Assembly: GCA_937872925.1 (NCBI GenBank)
Contig: CALMUT010000101.1
Span: forward strand, 1-38,478
Source: an uncultured Myxococcales bacterium
Lineage (GTDB): Bacteria; Myxococcota_A; Polyangia; Polyangiales; Polyangiaceae
Length of the DNA stretch: 38,478 bases
Reading direction: 5' to 3'
Positions 25,572 to 33,117 of this stretch are shown here, piece after piece. Each line of letters begins with the position of its first letter. Within the stretch, counting starts at the first letter, position 1. Made by a program: the position numbers and the translations under genes. Under the pieces are notes generated by a model, which did no database searches, was not told the origin of the DNA, and saw only the letters and a program-made list of their open reading frames with translations.

Positions 25572-25600
25572 GGAACTGAAATAACCCGGGGGCCCTCTGC
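25572..25600 (+). promoter_or_regulatory. Candidate ECF-type promoter before the sigma gene
   Basis: GGAACT at 25572-25577 is a typical -35 element of ECF-dependent promoters, and a CTCTG block lies about 16-17 bases further on, near 25594-25599. It sits about 40 bases before the start of the sigma factor gene, where autoregulation is usual. The -10 match is weak, so the site is a proposal only. Confidence 0.3.
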
Positions 25601-25615
25601 GAAGAGAGGGTAAGC

Positions 25616-26200
25616 ATGCTTCCGCTTGGAATGGCAGTTCCGCCACCCGTCTTCGGACCGCCGGCCGTCTTGGCGCAACCGGAGCGCCTCGAGCAGCTCC
25701 GCCCGCTGGTGCGAGCCGTCGTCGCGCGAGTGTTGCGGCTTCCGCTTTCAAACGCGGACGTAGAAGACGGGACCAACGAGACATTTCGACGTGCCATCGA
25801 GGGGCGGCAGCGGCTACGCCCCGGTGAACCCCTCGCGCCCTGGGTGCTCGGGATCGCGCGTCATGTCGCCCTCGATGCGGGCCGAGCACGCGGCCGGGCA
25901 CTGCGGCGTGCAGCCCCCATGGGTGAAGACGACGCTTCCCCCATCGATCGCGTCGCGGACTCGAGCCCCGGCGTGGACGAGCAGATCGAGCGCGCGCAGG
26001 TCAAAGCACGCGTCCGCGCCGCGCTAACGACTCTAAACGACGACCAACGCCGCGCCCTGGAGATGTTTCATCTTCAAGGCATGGCCTACAAAGAAATCGC
26101 GGCGGACATGAAGGTTCCTATCGGAACTGTCTGCACCTGGGTATCTCGCGGACGGCGCGCCCTGTCCCAAGCACTGGATGAAGGAGATCGACATGACTGA
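25616..26200 (+). CDS. ECF-family RNA polymerase sigma factor
   Basis: A 194-residue sigma-70-family protein of ECF size. Region 2 spans about 25-90 (LRPLVRAVVARVLRL, DVEDGTNETFRRAIE, PLAPWVLGIARHVALD) and region 4 about 130-185 (LTTLNDDQRRALEMFHLQGMAYKEIAADMKVPIGTVCTWVSRGRRAL), the helix-turn-helix that reads the -35 element. There is no region 3 or 1.1. ATG 25616 has a GAGAGGG ribosome site. The stop overlaps the anti-sigma gene, so they are coupled. It directs transcription of an unknown, probably envelope-related, regulon. It resembles the family of ECF factors paired with zinc-finger membrane anti-sigma proteins. Confidence 0.92.
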   Translation: MLPLGMAVPPPVFGPPAVLAQPERLEQLRPLVRAVVARVLRLPLSNADVEDGTNETFRRAIEGRQRLRPGEPLAPWVLGIARHVALDAGRARGRALRRAAPMGEDDASPIDRVADSSPGVDEQIERAQVKARVRAALTTLNDDQRRALEMFHLQGMAYKEIAADMKVPIGTVCTWVSRGRRALSQALDEGDRHD

Positions 26201-26714
26201 GCACGGCCTAGAACCCGAGCTCGTTTGGCAGTCCGACGGGCACCTGAGCGAAGAAGCGCTCGTCGCTCTGGCAGACGCAGAGCTCGACCTGCTGCCAGAA
26301 AGCGCGCAGCTGCATGCGGGGGATTGCGAAGCCTGCGCCGAGCGACTCGGCGAGATGGCGCTGCTTTCAGCCCGCGCCCACGAAGCCTTCACGGCCCTGG
26401 CCGACGCACCCGTCGCCGCCCCAGCGCCGGTGCGATTCCCAGTCTTTTCGGTGATTCTCGCGGTATTACTTGCCGCCGTCGGCCTGTTACCGACGCTGCG
26501 TGATTCCCTGCGGGAGCTGATGAGCCTGCCCGCAGCCGCACTGCAGGGTTTGCTGGTGCTGTCGAAAAGTGCCGGCGTGCTGATGCGGCACGGTTTCGAA
26601 GGCCCGGTTTGGATCGCGGCGTGGTGCGGCGCCTTCGTCTTGCTCGCTCTCGCAGGTTTGGTGATTTCGCGGGTTGCTCCACGGCAACTCGCTTGGAAAG
26701 GAGTCACACGATGA
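26193..26714 (+). CDS. Zinc-finger membrane anti-sigma factor
   Basis: A 173-residue protein with the anti-sigma zinc-finger signature H41-x3-C45-x2-C48 (HAGDCEAC) in an N-terminal domain of helical type (HLSEEALVALADAELDLLPESAQL). Two membrane segments follow (about 83-105, FPVFSVILAVLLAAVGLLP; about 143-162, AAWCGAFVLLALAGLVIS) with an intervening region. It should hold the upstream ECF sigma factor at the inner membrane until a signal releases it. ATG 26193 is fixed by an AAGGAG site six bases upstream; the frame is open from 26178 but without a good site. It overlaps the sigma stop and, by 4 bases (ATGA), the next gene. Confidence 0.85.
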   Translation: MTEHGLEPELVWQSDGHLSEEALVALADAELDLLPESAQLHAGDCEACAERLGEMALLSARAHEAFTALADAPVAAPAPVRFPVFSVILAVLLAAVGLLPTLRDSLRELMSLPAAALQGLLVLSKSAGVLMRHGFEGPVWIAAWCGAFVLLALAGLVISRVAPRQLAWKGVTR

Positions 26715-28051
26715 CTCGCTTTGTCGTTTGGGTTCAGATGATTTGTGCCGCGCTCTTGCTGCACTCCACCGCGCTGGCCGCCGTCAGCCTCGAAGGCACA
26801 TGGCCCGAAGGCGAGAAGCCCATCAGTCTCTCGATCACGGAGCTGCCGCGGGCCGAAGCACTGCGCAAGCTCGCCGATCAAGCCGGCTGGAGCATCGTGG
26901 TCGACGCGCCAAATCGGCAGCCCGTCGACGTGCACGTCAAGGACCAGCCGCCACGCAAGATCCTGGAACTGCTTTTGACGGACCGAGACTACGTCGTGAA
27001 GCGGGAGGGGACTCTGGTGCACGTGCAAGTCAAAGCGCCGACCGAAGACGCCGAGGAGCCGCCAGCGAAGCCCGAAACGCCCATCGCGCCCGCCGTGCCG
27101 GCTGCTCCGCCAACGCCCTCGGCTCCGGTGCTGGCTCCCCTGTCAGCCCCCACGGCGCCCAAAGCGCCCGAGGTGCCGGCCGCGAAGACGAGCGAGGACT
27201 CCGGCGAAACCAAGGAAAGTGCGGTTGAAGACCGCGTGGTGGCCGGCGGGCGCACCGTGGTCGAAGCCGACGAAGTCGTCCAAGACTTGGTGGTCATGGG
27301 CGGCACGGCCGAGGTCTTCGGCGTGGTGAAAGGCGATCTCTCTGTTCTCGGTGGAGCGGCCACTCTGCGCAAGGGTGCCCGCGTCGAAGGAGACGCTGCG
27401 GTGATGGGCGGCAAACTCGACATCGAAGACGGGGCGCACATCAGCGGCGGCGTAGGCGTCTTGGGGGGCAAGGTGAATCGCGGCAAAGCTGCGCACGTTG
27501 GAGGCAAAGTGCACGAAGCCGCGAAGGCTGCGGCACGAGAAGGCGGCAGCCTGCTCAGCGCCGCCGGACGAGCGCTCACGCGCACGGCTCTCTTGTTTGT
27601 CTTCGGCGCGGTGCTGCTGGCCCTGGCCACACGGCGCATGGAGGACCTGGAAAAGGAGATCGCCGCGCGACCCATGCGCACCTTCGCGCTTGGAGTTGTG
27701 GGCACGATCCTAACCGGTCTCGTGTTCATCGTCTTGTGCGTGACGCTGGTGGGCATTCCCTTGGCGGTGATCGGTGCGCTGCTTTTTGCCTTCGCGACCT
27801 ACGTTGGCATCGCGGCCGGGCTGACCACCCTCGGCGGCGCCTTGATCCATCACAAGACCACCAATGCCTACGCGCACCTGGCGTTCGGCTGCCTACTTTA
27901 CCTCGTCGGATCGAGCCTGCCGTTCATTGGCGGCTTCGTCACCGCGACGCTGGTGCTCATTGGCATCGGTGCCATCTTCGCCACGCGCGGAGCCGGGCTT
28001 GCACGCCGCAAGAACGGAAATGGCGGCCCGTATCGCACAGCCGCAGTGTAG
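26711..28051 (+). CDS. STN-like / beta-helix / membrane protein of the ECF operon
   Basis: A 446-residue protein with a signal peptide (1-22, ending ALA). Residues about 30-105 form an STN-like secretin/TonB N-terminal short domain (ISLSITELPRAEALRKLADQAGW, VDVHVKDQPPRKILELLL). A Pro/Ala linker leads to a repeated short-strand region (about 170-275) of bactofilin type, one unit per VVMGGTAEVFG, VLGGAATLRKG, VMGGKLDIEDG, VLGGKVNRGK. The C-terminus (about 300-440) has three or four membrane helices (TALLFVFGAVLLALAT, GVVGTILTGLVFIVLCVTL, VIGALLFAFATYVGIAAGL, LGLLYLVGSS-like). It is probably the envelope partner or target of the sigma/anti-sigma pair, with the STN domain outside as sensor or contact site. 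AAAGGAG precedes the ATG. The three-domain mix is unusual. Confidence 0.8.
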   Translation: MTRFVVWVQMICAALLLHSTALAAVSLEGTWPEGEKPISLSITELPRAEALRKLADQAGWSIVVDAPNRQPVDVHVKDQPPRKILELLLTDRDYVVKREGTLVHVQVKAPTEDAEEPPAKPETPIAPAVPAAPPTPSAPVLAPLSAPTAPKAPEVPAAKTSEDSGETKESAVEDRVVAGGRTVVEADEVVQDLVVMGGTAEVFGVVKGDLSVLGGAATLRKGARVEGDAAVMGGKLDIEDGAHISGGVGVLGGKVNRGKAAHVGGKVHEAAKAAAREGGSLLSAAGRALTRTALLFVFGAVLLALATRRMEDLEKEIAARPMRTFALGVVGTILTGLVFIVLCVTLVGIPLAVIGALLFAFATYVGIAAGLTTLGGALIHHKTTNAYAHLAFGCLLYLVGSSLPFIGGFVTATLVLIGIGAIFATRGAGLARRKNGNGGPYRTAAV

Positions 28052-28160
28052 CGCCACCGCGCGACAACTCGATCCGAAGCGAATGGCACACTGTGCCGCG
28101 CAAGGCGCCGCGCGCACGCATTTCCCTGCGCTGCCCCTGGGCACGGCTGTTGCTCTTTGG

Positions 28161-28901
28161 ATGCGCATGATGATCACGCGCGCTCTCCCCTTCGCCGGCT
28201 TAGTACTCACTGCAGCCCTGGCCGCGGCCTGTGGCGGTTCTTCCGAGGGCGACTCCGGCAGCGGAGGCACGGGCGCCAGCGCTGGCTCGGGCGGCACCTC
28301 GGGTTCCGGGGGTAGCTCCGGCAGCGGTGGCGCTGGCGGCGGCGGTGGAACCTGTGAAGCCTTCAAAGACGCCACGCCGGGATCCGAGATCACGGTACAG
28401 TTCGAAAACACCACCAGCGGCACGCTCTACGTATTGCCCAAGAACTTCGGCTGTGGCGAAGAGGTGCTGTTCCGCATCGCCGACTCGAGTCAAAAGGAGT
28501 GGACGCTGGAACCTGGAGACTGCGGCATGACTTGCGAGCTCCTACAGACCACGTCCGGACTCTGCGCTGCCGCCTGCGCGGCACCCCGGATCCTTAAGCT
28601 CGAAGCGGGATCGACCTTCGACTACATGTGGTCCGGCGCGCTGTACGACGCGGTAGACATGCCCGGGGAGTGCTTCTTCGACAAACCCTCGGGCACCGCG
28701 AGCTGCCGGCAGCGCATGGCCGCCGCGGCGGGCGTCTACGAAATCACCGCCGAGGCAGCCGCAGATTGCGCCGGATGCACCTGCGACGCGACGACGGGCA
28801 ACGGTTTCTGCAACAGCTTCACGCAGCTGACTTCCGACTCGACGGCAAAGGCGAGCATCACGTTCCCCACGGACACCAGCGTAAAGGTCACGTTCCAGTA
28901 G
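28161..28901 (+). CDS. Cys-rich lipoprotein with Gly/Ser linker
   Basis: A 246-residue exported protein. The start is ATG 28161 (in-frame ATGs at 28167 and 28170 are equally possible). The signal peptide ends in the lipobox LAAAC (Cys24). A Gly/Ser-rich spacer of about 40 residues (ASAGSGGTSGSGGSSG) is followed by a compact domain with multiple Cys: CEAFKDATPG, FGCGEEVLF, DCGMTCELL, GLCAAACAAP, ECFFDK, SCRQRM, DCAGCTCDA. It shows beta-rich character (ITVQFENTTSGTLYVLP, AKASITFPTDTSVKVTF). It is probably a surface-displayed disulphide-rich protein of unknown ligand, in the style of the lipoprotein at 7763. The preceding 109-base gap shows no recognised element. Confidence 0.65.
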   Translation: MRMMITRALPFAGLVLTAALAAACGGSSEGDSGSGGTGASAGSGGTSGSGGSSGSGGAGGGGGTCEAFKDATPGSEITVQFENTTSGTLYVLPKNFGCGEEVLFRIADSSQKEWTLEPGDCGMTCELLQTTSGLCAAACAAPRILKLEAGSTFDYMWSGALYDAVDMPGECFFDKPSGTASCRQRMAAAAGVYEITAEAAADCAGCTCDATTGNGFCNSFTQLTSDSTAKASITFPTDTSVKVTFQ

Positions 28902-28976
28902 GCGTGTCCAGGGGCTGCCGAATGGCGACGGTTTGGGGCTTTGCCAAGCTGAGAGCGCCGTGACAGACTGCGCGCG

Positions 28977-29396
28977 ATGTTGCTCGGTCGCAACCTTCGC
29001 CAGCTTCTGACGCGCGCCTTCGGCGTGTGCGTGGCGCTGCTGTTGGCGCTCGGACAACTGAGCGGCCTGGGCCATCTCGTTCTCGTGCAGCATACGGTGT
29101 GTGCGGAGCACGGGGACATGCACCACGAGGGCAGCGCGTCCCACTTGCCCAAGACGGCGCTCGAATCCTGCCCCGGAATCGCCGTCACTACGGGCGACAG
29201 CCCACGTGTCGACGATCACGACCACTGCGATGGTTGGATCCGTGTCGACGAACACGCACTGCTTCCCGTGGTCAGCGTGAGCGCAGGCGACGTGGTTCAC
29301 GCGGAGCAAGTGGTGGCCAGCATCGCCCGCGCCGCGGCGCTCCCGCCGATCGGCCTGCTAGCACTTGCACCCAAGCTCGCGCCACCAAGCGCCTGA
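28977..29396 (+). CDS. His-rich exported protein
   Basis: A 139-residue protein. The N-terminus has a hydrophobic segment (about 15-37, FGVCVALLLALGQLSGLGHLVLV), which may be a signal anchor. The mature part has His/Asp/Cys clusters: VQHTVCAEHGDMHHEG and VDDHDHCDGW, suggesting metal binding (Zn2+, Cu+ or Ni2+). A second hydrophobic stretch lies at the C-terminus. It stands upstream of a porin-like protein and a Cys/His lipoprotein on the same strand, so a shared role in metal handling is inferred. No recognised family or catalytic motif. The gap after it (29397-29533) holds no gene; its composition is GC-rich without clear structure. Confidence 0.6.
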   Translation: MLLGRNLRQLLTRAFGVCVALLLALGQLSGLGHLVLVQHTVCAEHGDMHHEGSASHLPKTALESCPGIAVTTGDSPRVDDHDHCDGWIRVDEHALLPVVSVSAGDVVHAEQVVASIARAAALPPIGLLALAPKLAPPSA

Positions 29397-29533
29397 CGTC
29401 GGGGTCCTTGCGCCACTGCGCCTCAGCGCGCGGCGCGCGCGCATGTTCCCTCGGCGATCTACGCATATCGGTGTGACTCCAACAAGCACGCACGTGGCGC
29501 GAAAACGTCCGCGCGTTGGCTGCGGGGTGAGTG

Positions 29534-30814
29534 ATGCGACGTTTAATTCCCAGATTCATATTCCTTTCGACGCTGCTGGCGTCCGTTGCGGGTGCAGAAG
29601 AAGGCACGTCGCGCGAATCGCCTGCGGATGCGCGCGCGCGCGCCAACGCGCCTACGCAAAGTGAGCCCGACGTCTTCAGCGAACTGGTCAGCGACCTCGA
29701 ATCCCCGACGCCGAAGCAGCCCGCGGCCGATGCCACGCCCGCGCCCACGGCGCCCGCCACGACTGCTGCGATGAACCCAGAGATCAGCGTGGTGGCGGAC
29801 TTCGCCCTGGCGGCGTTCTCCGACGAAGCGCCGCTACAGAGCGGCGCCCACGATCCCACCGAAAATGGCTTCAACCTGCAGCAGATGGAAGTCAGCATGC
29901 GGGCGTCGGTCGATCCGTACTTGCGCTTCGATGCCTTCCTGGTGTTCGGTCTCTTCGGCGTGGAGCTGGAAGAAGCCACGGGCACTACTTTGGACCTTCC
30001 TGCGGGCCTGCAGCTGCGTTTTGGCCAATTCGCCTCGCGCTTCGGTCGCATCAACGCCACCCACCCGCACAGCTGGGATTTTGCCGACCAACCCTTCGCC
30101 TTGGGTCGCATCTTCGGTGCCGAAGGCCAGCGCGGGCTTGGGGTCGAACTGAGCTGGCTCACGCCGCTGCCCTGGCATGTTGAACTCGTGACGTCTGTCA
30201 GCGACGCGGAGGGGGAGGATCGCAATCGCAGCTTCCTGGGTGCCGAGGACCGGCGCACCGAAGGTCCGGCAGACTTGCTGTGGGTTGCGGCGGCGAAGCA
30301 GTTCTTCAGCCTCAGCGACGCCTGGTCACTTCTATGGGGAACCTCCGCAGCGTTCGGTCCCAACGCCAGCGGTCGTGACAACCGCACCGAAGTGTACGGC
30401 GTCGACTTCTTCTTGAAGTACCGGCCGCTGGCTGGCGCTCGCTACACCCAGGTGCGCTGGCAGACCGAAGTATTCCACCGACGTCGCCAAGTGCCGGACA
30501 ACGTGGTCTGGGACGTCTCCGGCTACACACAGACCGCGTGGCGCTTCGCACGCCGCTGGGAGAGCGCGGGGCGCTACGAGCTGGGCTCGACGCCCTTCGA
30601 CCTCGACGGCCGGCGCGTCATCGATCCCCTCGATCCGCAATGGGACGGCATGCGCCACCGCTTCTCGGCGTCGTTGTCACACTTCCCTACCGAGTTCTCC
30701 CGCTTTCGGCTGCAGGGCAGCGCCGACCTGCCCGACTTTCGCGACTCGCCCATCTACGCTGCCTTCTTGACTGCGGAGCTCGTTGCTGGCGCTCACGGCG
30801 CGCACACCTTCTGA
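29534..30814 (+). CDS. Outer-membrane porin/receptor-like protein
   Basis: A 426-residue protein from ATG 29534 (a GTG directly before it is also in frame); GGGTGAG lies about 5 bases upstream. The signal peptide ends near ASVAGA (about 21). An Ala/Pro/Thr linker (about 22-80) precedes a barrel: NPEISVVADFALAAF, DPTENGFNLQQMEVSMRASVDPYLRFDAFLVFG, GLQLRFGQFASRFGRINATHPHSWDFADQPFALGRIFG, GVELSWLTPLPWHVELV, and later aromatic strands. This pattern agrees with outer-membrane proteins annotated as zinc-regulated receptors in other proteobacteria (from memory). It should form a beta-barrel for metal or small-solute passage. No TonB box or plug domain is visible, so a TonB-dependent receptor of standard form is unlikely. 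It is followed 10 bases later by the lipoprotein. Confidence 0.75.
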   Translation: MRRLIPRFIFLSTLLASVAGAEEGTSRESPADARARANAPTQSEPDVFSELVSDLESPTPKQPAADATPAPTAPATTAAMNPEISVVADFALAAFSDEAPLQSGAHDPTENGFNLQQMEVSMRASVDPYLRFDAFLVFGLFGVELEEATGTTLDLPAGLQLRFGQFASRFGRINATHPHSWDFADQPFALGRIFGAEGQRGLGVELSWLTPLPWHVELVTSVSDAEGEDRNRSFLGAEDRRTEGPADLLWVAAAKQFFSLSDAWSLLWGTSAAFGPNASGRDNRTEVYGVDFFLKYRPLAGARYTQVRWQTEVFHRRRQVPDNVVWDVSGYTQTAWRFARRWESAGRYELGSTPFDLDGRRVIDPLDPQWDGMRHRFSASLSHFPTEFSRFRLQGSADLPDFRDSPIYAAFLTAELVAGAHGAHTF

Positions 30815-30823
30815 GGTCGTCCA

Positions 30824-31663
30824 ATGTTCATCAACGATTCTAAGTTGCTCTCCCGCTGTGCCCTCCTCGGTGTCGCCTTGCTCGGCACCGCATGCACTTT
30901 CGAGCGTGGCACCGCCTACGCCAGCGTAGAAAGCGCCCAGCTGGACGTCCGCTTCGATCCGGGAGCGGCACGCGATCTGGGCGGCAACACGGTGCTCACG
31001 GATCTGGGCTACGCAGTGCATGTCTCGTCCTTCACTCTGGATATTGGTGACCTGAGCCTGCAGGAGCTGAAGTCGAGCGGCAGCGAAAGCCAAGGCAGCT
31101 TCGACCCGGCGAACCCGCCACCGGGCTACAGTTCCTGTCATGGAGGCCACTGCCACGCCGACGATGGCGGCCTGGTGCCCTATGCCGACATCGAAGCCGA
31201 GCTTGCCGGCAGTGGCGGAGCGCGCTTCGAGTCCATCGTCAGCTTCCACTTCGACGAAACCGTCCAGACTCTCGAAGATCCGCGCCTGATCCCCCTGGAT
31301 GTGGATCCGAGCCGCGAGCTGCCGCGCTCGCACCTGGACAAGGCCGCGCTCTCTTTCGGCTCCGTAAGCGTCACGGCCAGCGTTCGCGACGTCCCGGATG
31401 CCGGCCGCGAAGCGTCGCTGACCGTTGAGTTACCCGTCGTGGCTCCTCGCAGTCACGCCCTCGACGTCGCAATCGATCGCGATGGCCCGGAAACGTTGGC
31501 CATACGTGCCGCGCTCACCATCGACGGCGCCATCTTCGACGGCATCGACTTCGAGAGCGCGCTGCAGTCCCAGAGCCTACCCATTCGCGACCCGGACACG
31601 ACGGAAGCTCGCGCCTTTCTGGACAACATGGCCAGCGCGCCGTTTTCTCTGGAGGTACGATGA
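30824..31663 (+). CDS. Lipoprotein with Cys/His metal-binding-like motif
   Basis: A 279-residue protein. The signal peptide ends in a lipobox-like GTAC (Cys24). The mature part is beta-rich (AYASVESAQLDVRFDPGAARDLGG, YAVHVSSFTLDIGDLSLQEL, ASLTVELPVVAP). Between about 103 and 115 lies SSCHGGHCHADDGG, with Cys105, His106, His109, Cys110 and His111, a dense metal-site-like cluster. The arrangement is loosely like MbnP-type periplasmic metal proteins, but I cannot confirm that family. GAGG lies about 10 bases before ATG 30824, which is 10 bases after the porin stop. The stop overlaps a 12-codon frame (31660-31698). Probably periplasmic or surface, working with the porin and the His-rich protein. 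Confidence 0.7.
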   Translation: MFINDSKLLSRCALLGVALLGTACTFERGTAYASVESAQLDVRFDPGAARDLGGNTVLTDLGYAVHVSSFTLDIGDLSLQELKSSGSESQGSFDPANPPPGYSSCHGGHCHADDGGLVPYADIEAELAGSGGARFESIVSFHFDETVQTLEDPRLIPLDVDPSRELPRSHLDKAALSFGSVSVTASVRDVPDAGREASLTVELPVVAPRSHALDVAIDRDGPETLAIRAALTIDGAIFDGIDFESALQSQSLPIRDPDTTEARAFLDNMASAPFSLEVR

Positions 31664-31698
31664 AGAGGAAGACGGCGTTTGCTTTGCTTTGGTCCTAG
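31660..31698 (+). pseudogene. Twelve-codon signal-peptide-like remnant
   Basis: ATG 31660 overlaps the lipoprotein stop by 4 bases (ATGA) and reads MKRKTAFALLWS before a TAG. The sequence is exactly how a signal peptide begins: basic start, then a hydrophobic run. The coupling geometry equals that of genuine operons in this window. It may be the severed 5' end of a lost fourth gene of the metal cluster, or a non-functional leader. It is too short to be sure. Confidence 0.3.
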
Positions 31699-31752
31699 CC
31701 CGTTGAGAGCGACAGCTACCCTTTCGCTGCGGCTTGAGGCACTCTCCCGCGC

Positions 31753-32508
31753 ATGTCCATCGCGATAGTCATCGGCGTCGGCGAGCTGGGTGGCCTGTTC
31801 GCCCACGGCTTGCTGCGCGCCGGGCTGACGGTGGTGCCCGTGCGCCGCGGCGACGACGCGGCACAAATTGCTGAGCAGGTCGCGGCGCCGCGCCTGGTGC
31901 TGGTCGCCGTGGGCGAAGACGATCTCGCGCCGGTGCTGTCCACGCTTCCCAAGCCGTGGCGTGCGAACGTCGCGCTGCTGCAGAACGAGCTCGTTCCCCC
32001 GCATTGGGAGCAGCACGGCATCCCCGACCCCAGCGTGTGCGTCGTCTGGTTCGAGAAAAAGCGCGGCAAAGCAGTGACTGAGCTCTTGCCCAGCGCGGTC
32101 TTCGGAAAACATGCAGACCTCTTGGAGACCGCGCTCCACAACGTCGGCATTCATTGCACGCAACTGCAAGATCGCAGCGCGCTGATCACCGCATTGGTGC
32201 AGAAGAACATGTACATCTGGACCACGAACCTGGCCGGGATCCAGACCGGGGGCGACGTGGGAACGCTGCTCTCTACGCATCGGGACTTCGCTCTGCGTGT
32301 TTTCGATGAGGTGCTGGCACTGCAGCAGGCGCTCACCGGGCAGCCCTTGGACCGCGCAACGCTCCTTGCCGCGTTGGATCGCGCGGGCGAAGCAGATCCG
32401 ACCCACGCCTGCACCGGGCGCAGTGCGCCACGGCGACTCCAGCGCGCCTTGGCCGCTGCGGATGACGCGGGTCTCGAGCTACCCGTCCTACGAGGGCTGC
32501 AGTCGTGA
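31753..32508 (+). CDS. Ketopantoate-reductase-like protein
   Basis: A 251-residue protein. The N-terminus is a Rossmann NAD(P)-binding unit (IAIVIGVGELGGLFAHGLLRAGLTVVPVRRG), with the GxGxxG glycines as G-V-G-E-L-G. The helical C-terminal domain (about 135-250) resembles the ApbA/PanE fold (ALVQKNMYIWTTNLAG, VFDEVLALQQAL). PanE family enzymes reduce 2-dehydropantoate to pantoate with NADPH. Here the expected substrate Lys is not assignable with confidence, and the protein is shorter than PanE (about 300), so the reaction may differ. The stop overlaps the HAD gene start by 4 bases (GTGA). The two probably act in one pathway, which I cannot name. Confidence 0.72.
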   Translation: MSIAIVIGVGELGGLFAHGLLRAGLTVVPVRRGDDAAQIAEQVAAPRLVLVAVGEDDLAPVLSTLPKPWRANVALLQNELVPPHWEQHGIPDPSVCVVWFEKKRGKAVTELLPSAVFGKHADLLETALHNVGIHCTQLQDRSALITALVQKNMYIWTTNLAGIQTGGDVGTLLSTHRDFALRVFDEVLALQQALTGQPLDRATLLAALDRAGEADPTHACTGRSAPRRLQRALAAADDAGLELPVLRGLQS

Positions 32509-33113
32509 CCACGCAGTACCGCGCCTGGCTCGTCGATCTCGACGGCACGCTGTACCGAGCGCGTCCGGTCAAGATCCGCATGGCCATCGAACTTGGCCTG
32601 GGCGGTTGGGGCGTGGTGGGTGTATTGAAGCGCTTCCGTCAAGAGCATGAACATCTACGGGACAGCTTGGACCACGACGTGGACAGCCCGTTCTTGGAAC
32701 AAGTCCGACGCACCGCAAGCGCTTTGGGTCGTGACGAAAGCGAAGTGAAGGCCATCGTGGACGACTGGATGGTGCAGCGCCCTTGCAAGCATCTGGCGAA
32801 GCACATCAATGCTGCGCTCTTCGACGAGATCCGCGCCTTCCGCACGGCCGGCGGCAAAACCGCCTGCGTCACCGACTACCCCGCGCGGGAAAAGCTCGAC
32901 GCCATGGGCGCGACCGAGCTCTTCGACTGCATCATCGCCAGCGGCGAAAGCCAAGGACCACCGCGCTTGAAACCGCACCCCGCCGGCTACCTGCGTGCCG
33001 CGGAGCTATTGGGCGTGGCTCCAGAGCACTGCTTGGTCATCGGCGACCGGGACGACGCGGACGGTCGAGCCGCCGAGCAAGCGGGCATGGCGTTTCGCAA
33101 AGAGCGCGCCTAG
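32505..33113 (+). CDS. HAD-superfamily hydrolase
   Basis: A 202-residue protein starting at GTG 32505, coupled to the reductase-like gene by a 4-base overlap. HAD motif I is D11-L-D13-G-T (VDLDGTLY), motif II T-D in VTDYPA (about 122), motif III K in RLKPHPAGY (about 155), and motif IV GDRDDADG (about 182). A cap of the C1 type lies between motifs I and II (GLGGWGVVGVLKRFRQEHEHLRD). It is a Mg2+-dependent phosphatase or dehalogenase-like enzyme in the cytoplasm, most likely a small-molecule phosphatase. Substrate unknown. It ends 4 bases before the convergent lipoprotein stop. Confidence 0.85.
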   Translation: MTTQYRAWLVDLDGTLYRARPVKIRMAIELGLGGWGVVGVLKRFRQEHEHLRDSLDHDVDSPFLEQVRRTASALGRDESEVKAIVDDWMVQRPCKHLAKHINAALFDEIRAFRTAGGKTACVTDYPAREKLDAMGATELFDCIIASGESQGPPRLKPHPAGYLRAAELLGVAPEHCLVIGDRDDADGRAAEQAGMAFRKERA

Positions 33114-33117
33114 CGCA

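Noticed and set aside
28231..28350. Gly/Ser repeat tract considered as a tandem-repeat element
   Set aside because: It is the in-frame linker of a lipoprotein and has no exact repeat unit; similar linkers occur at 8130-8330 and 36430-36590.
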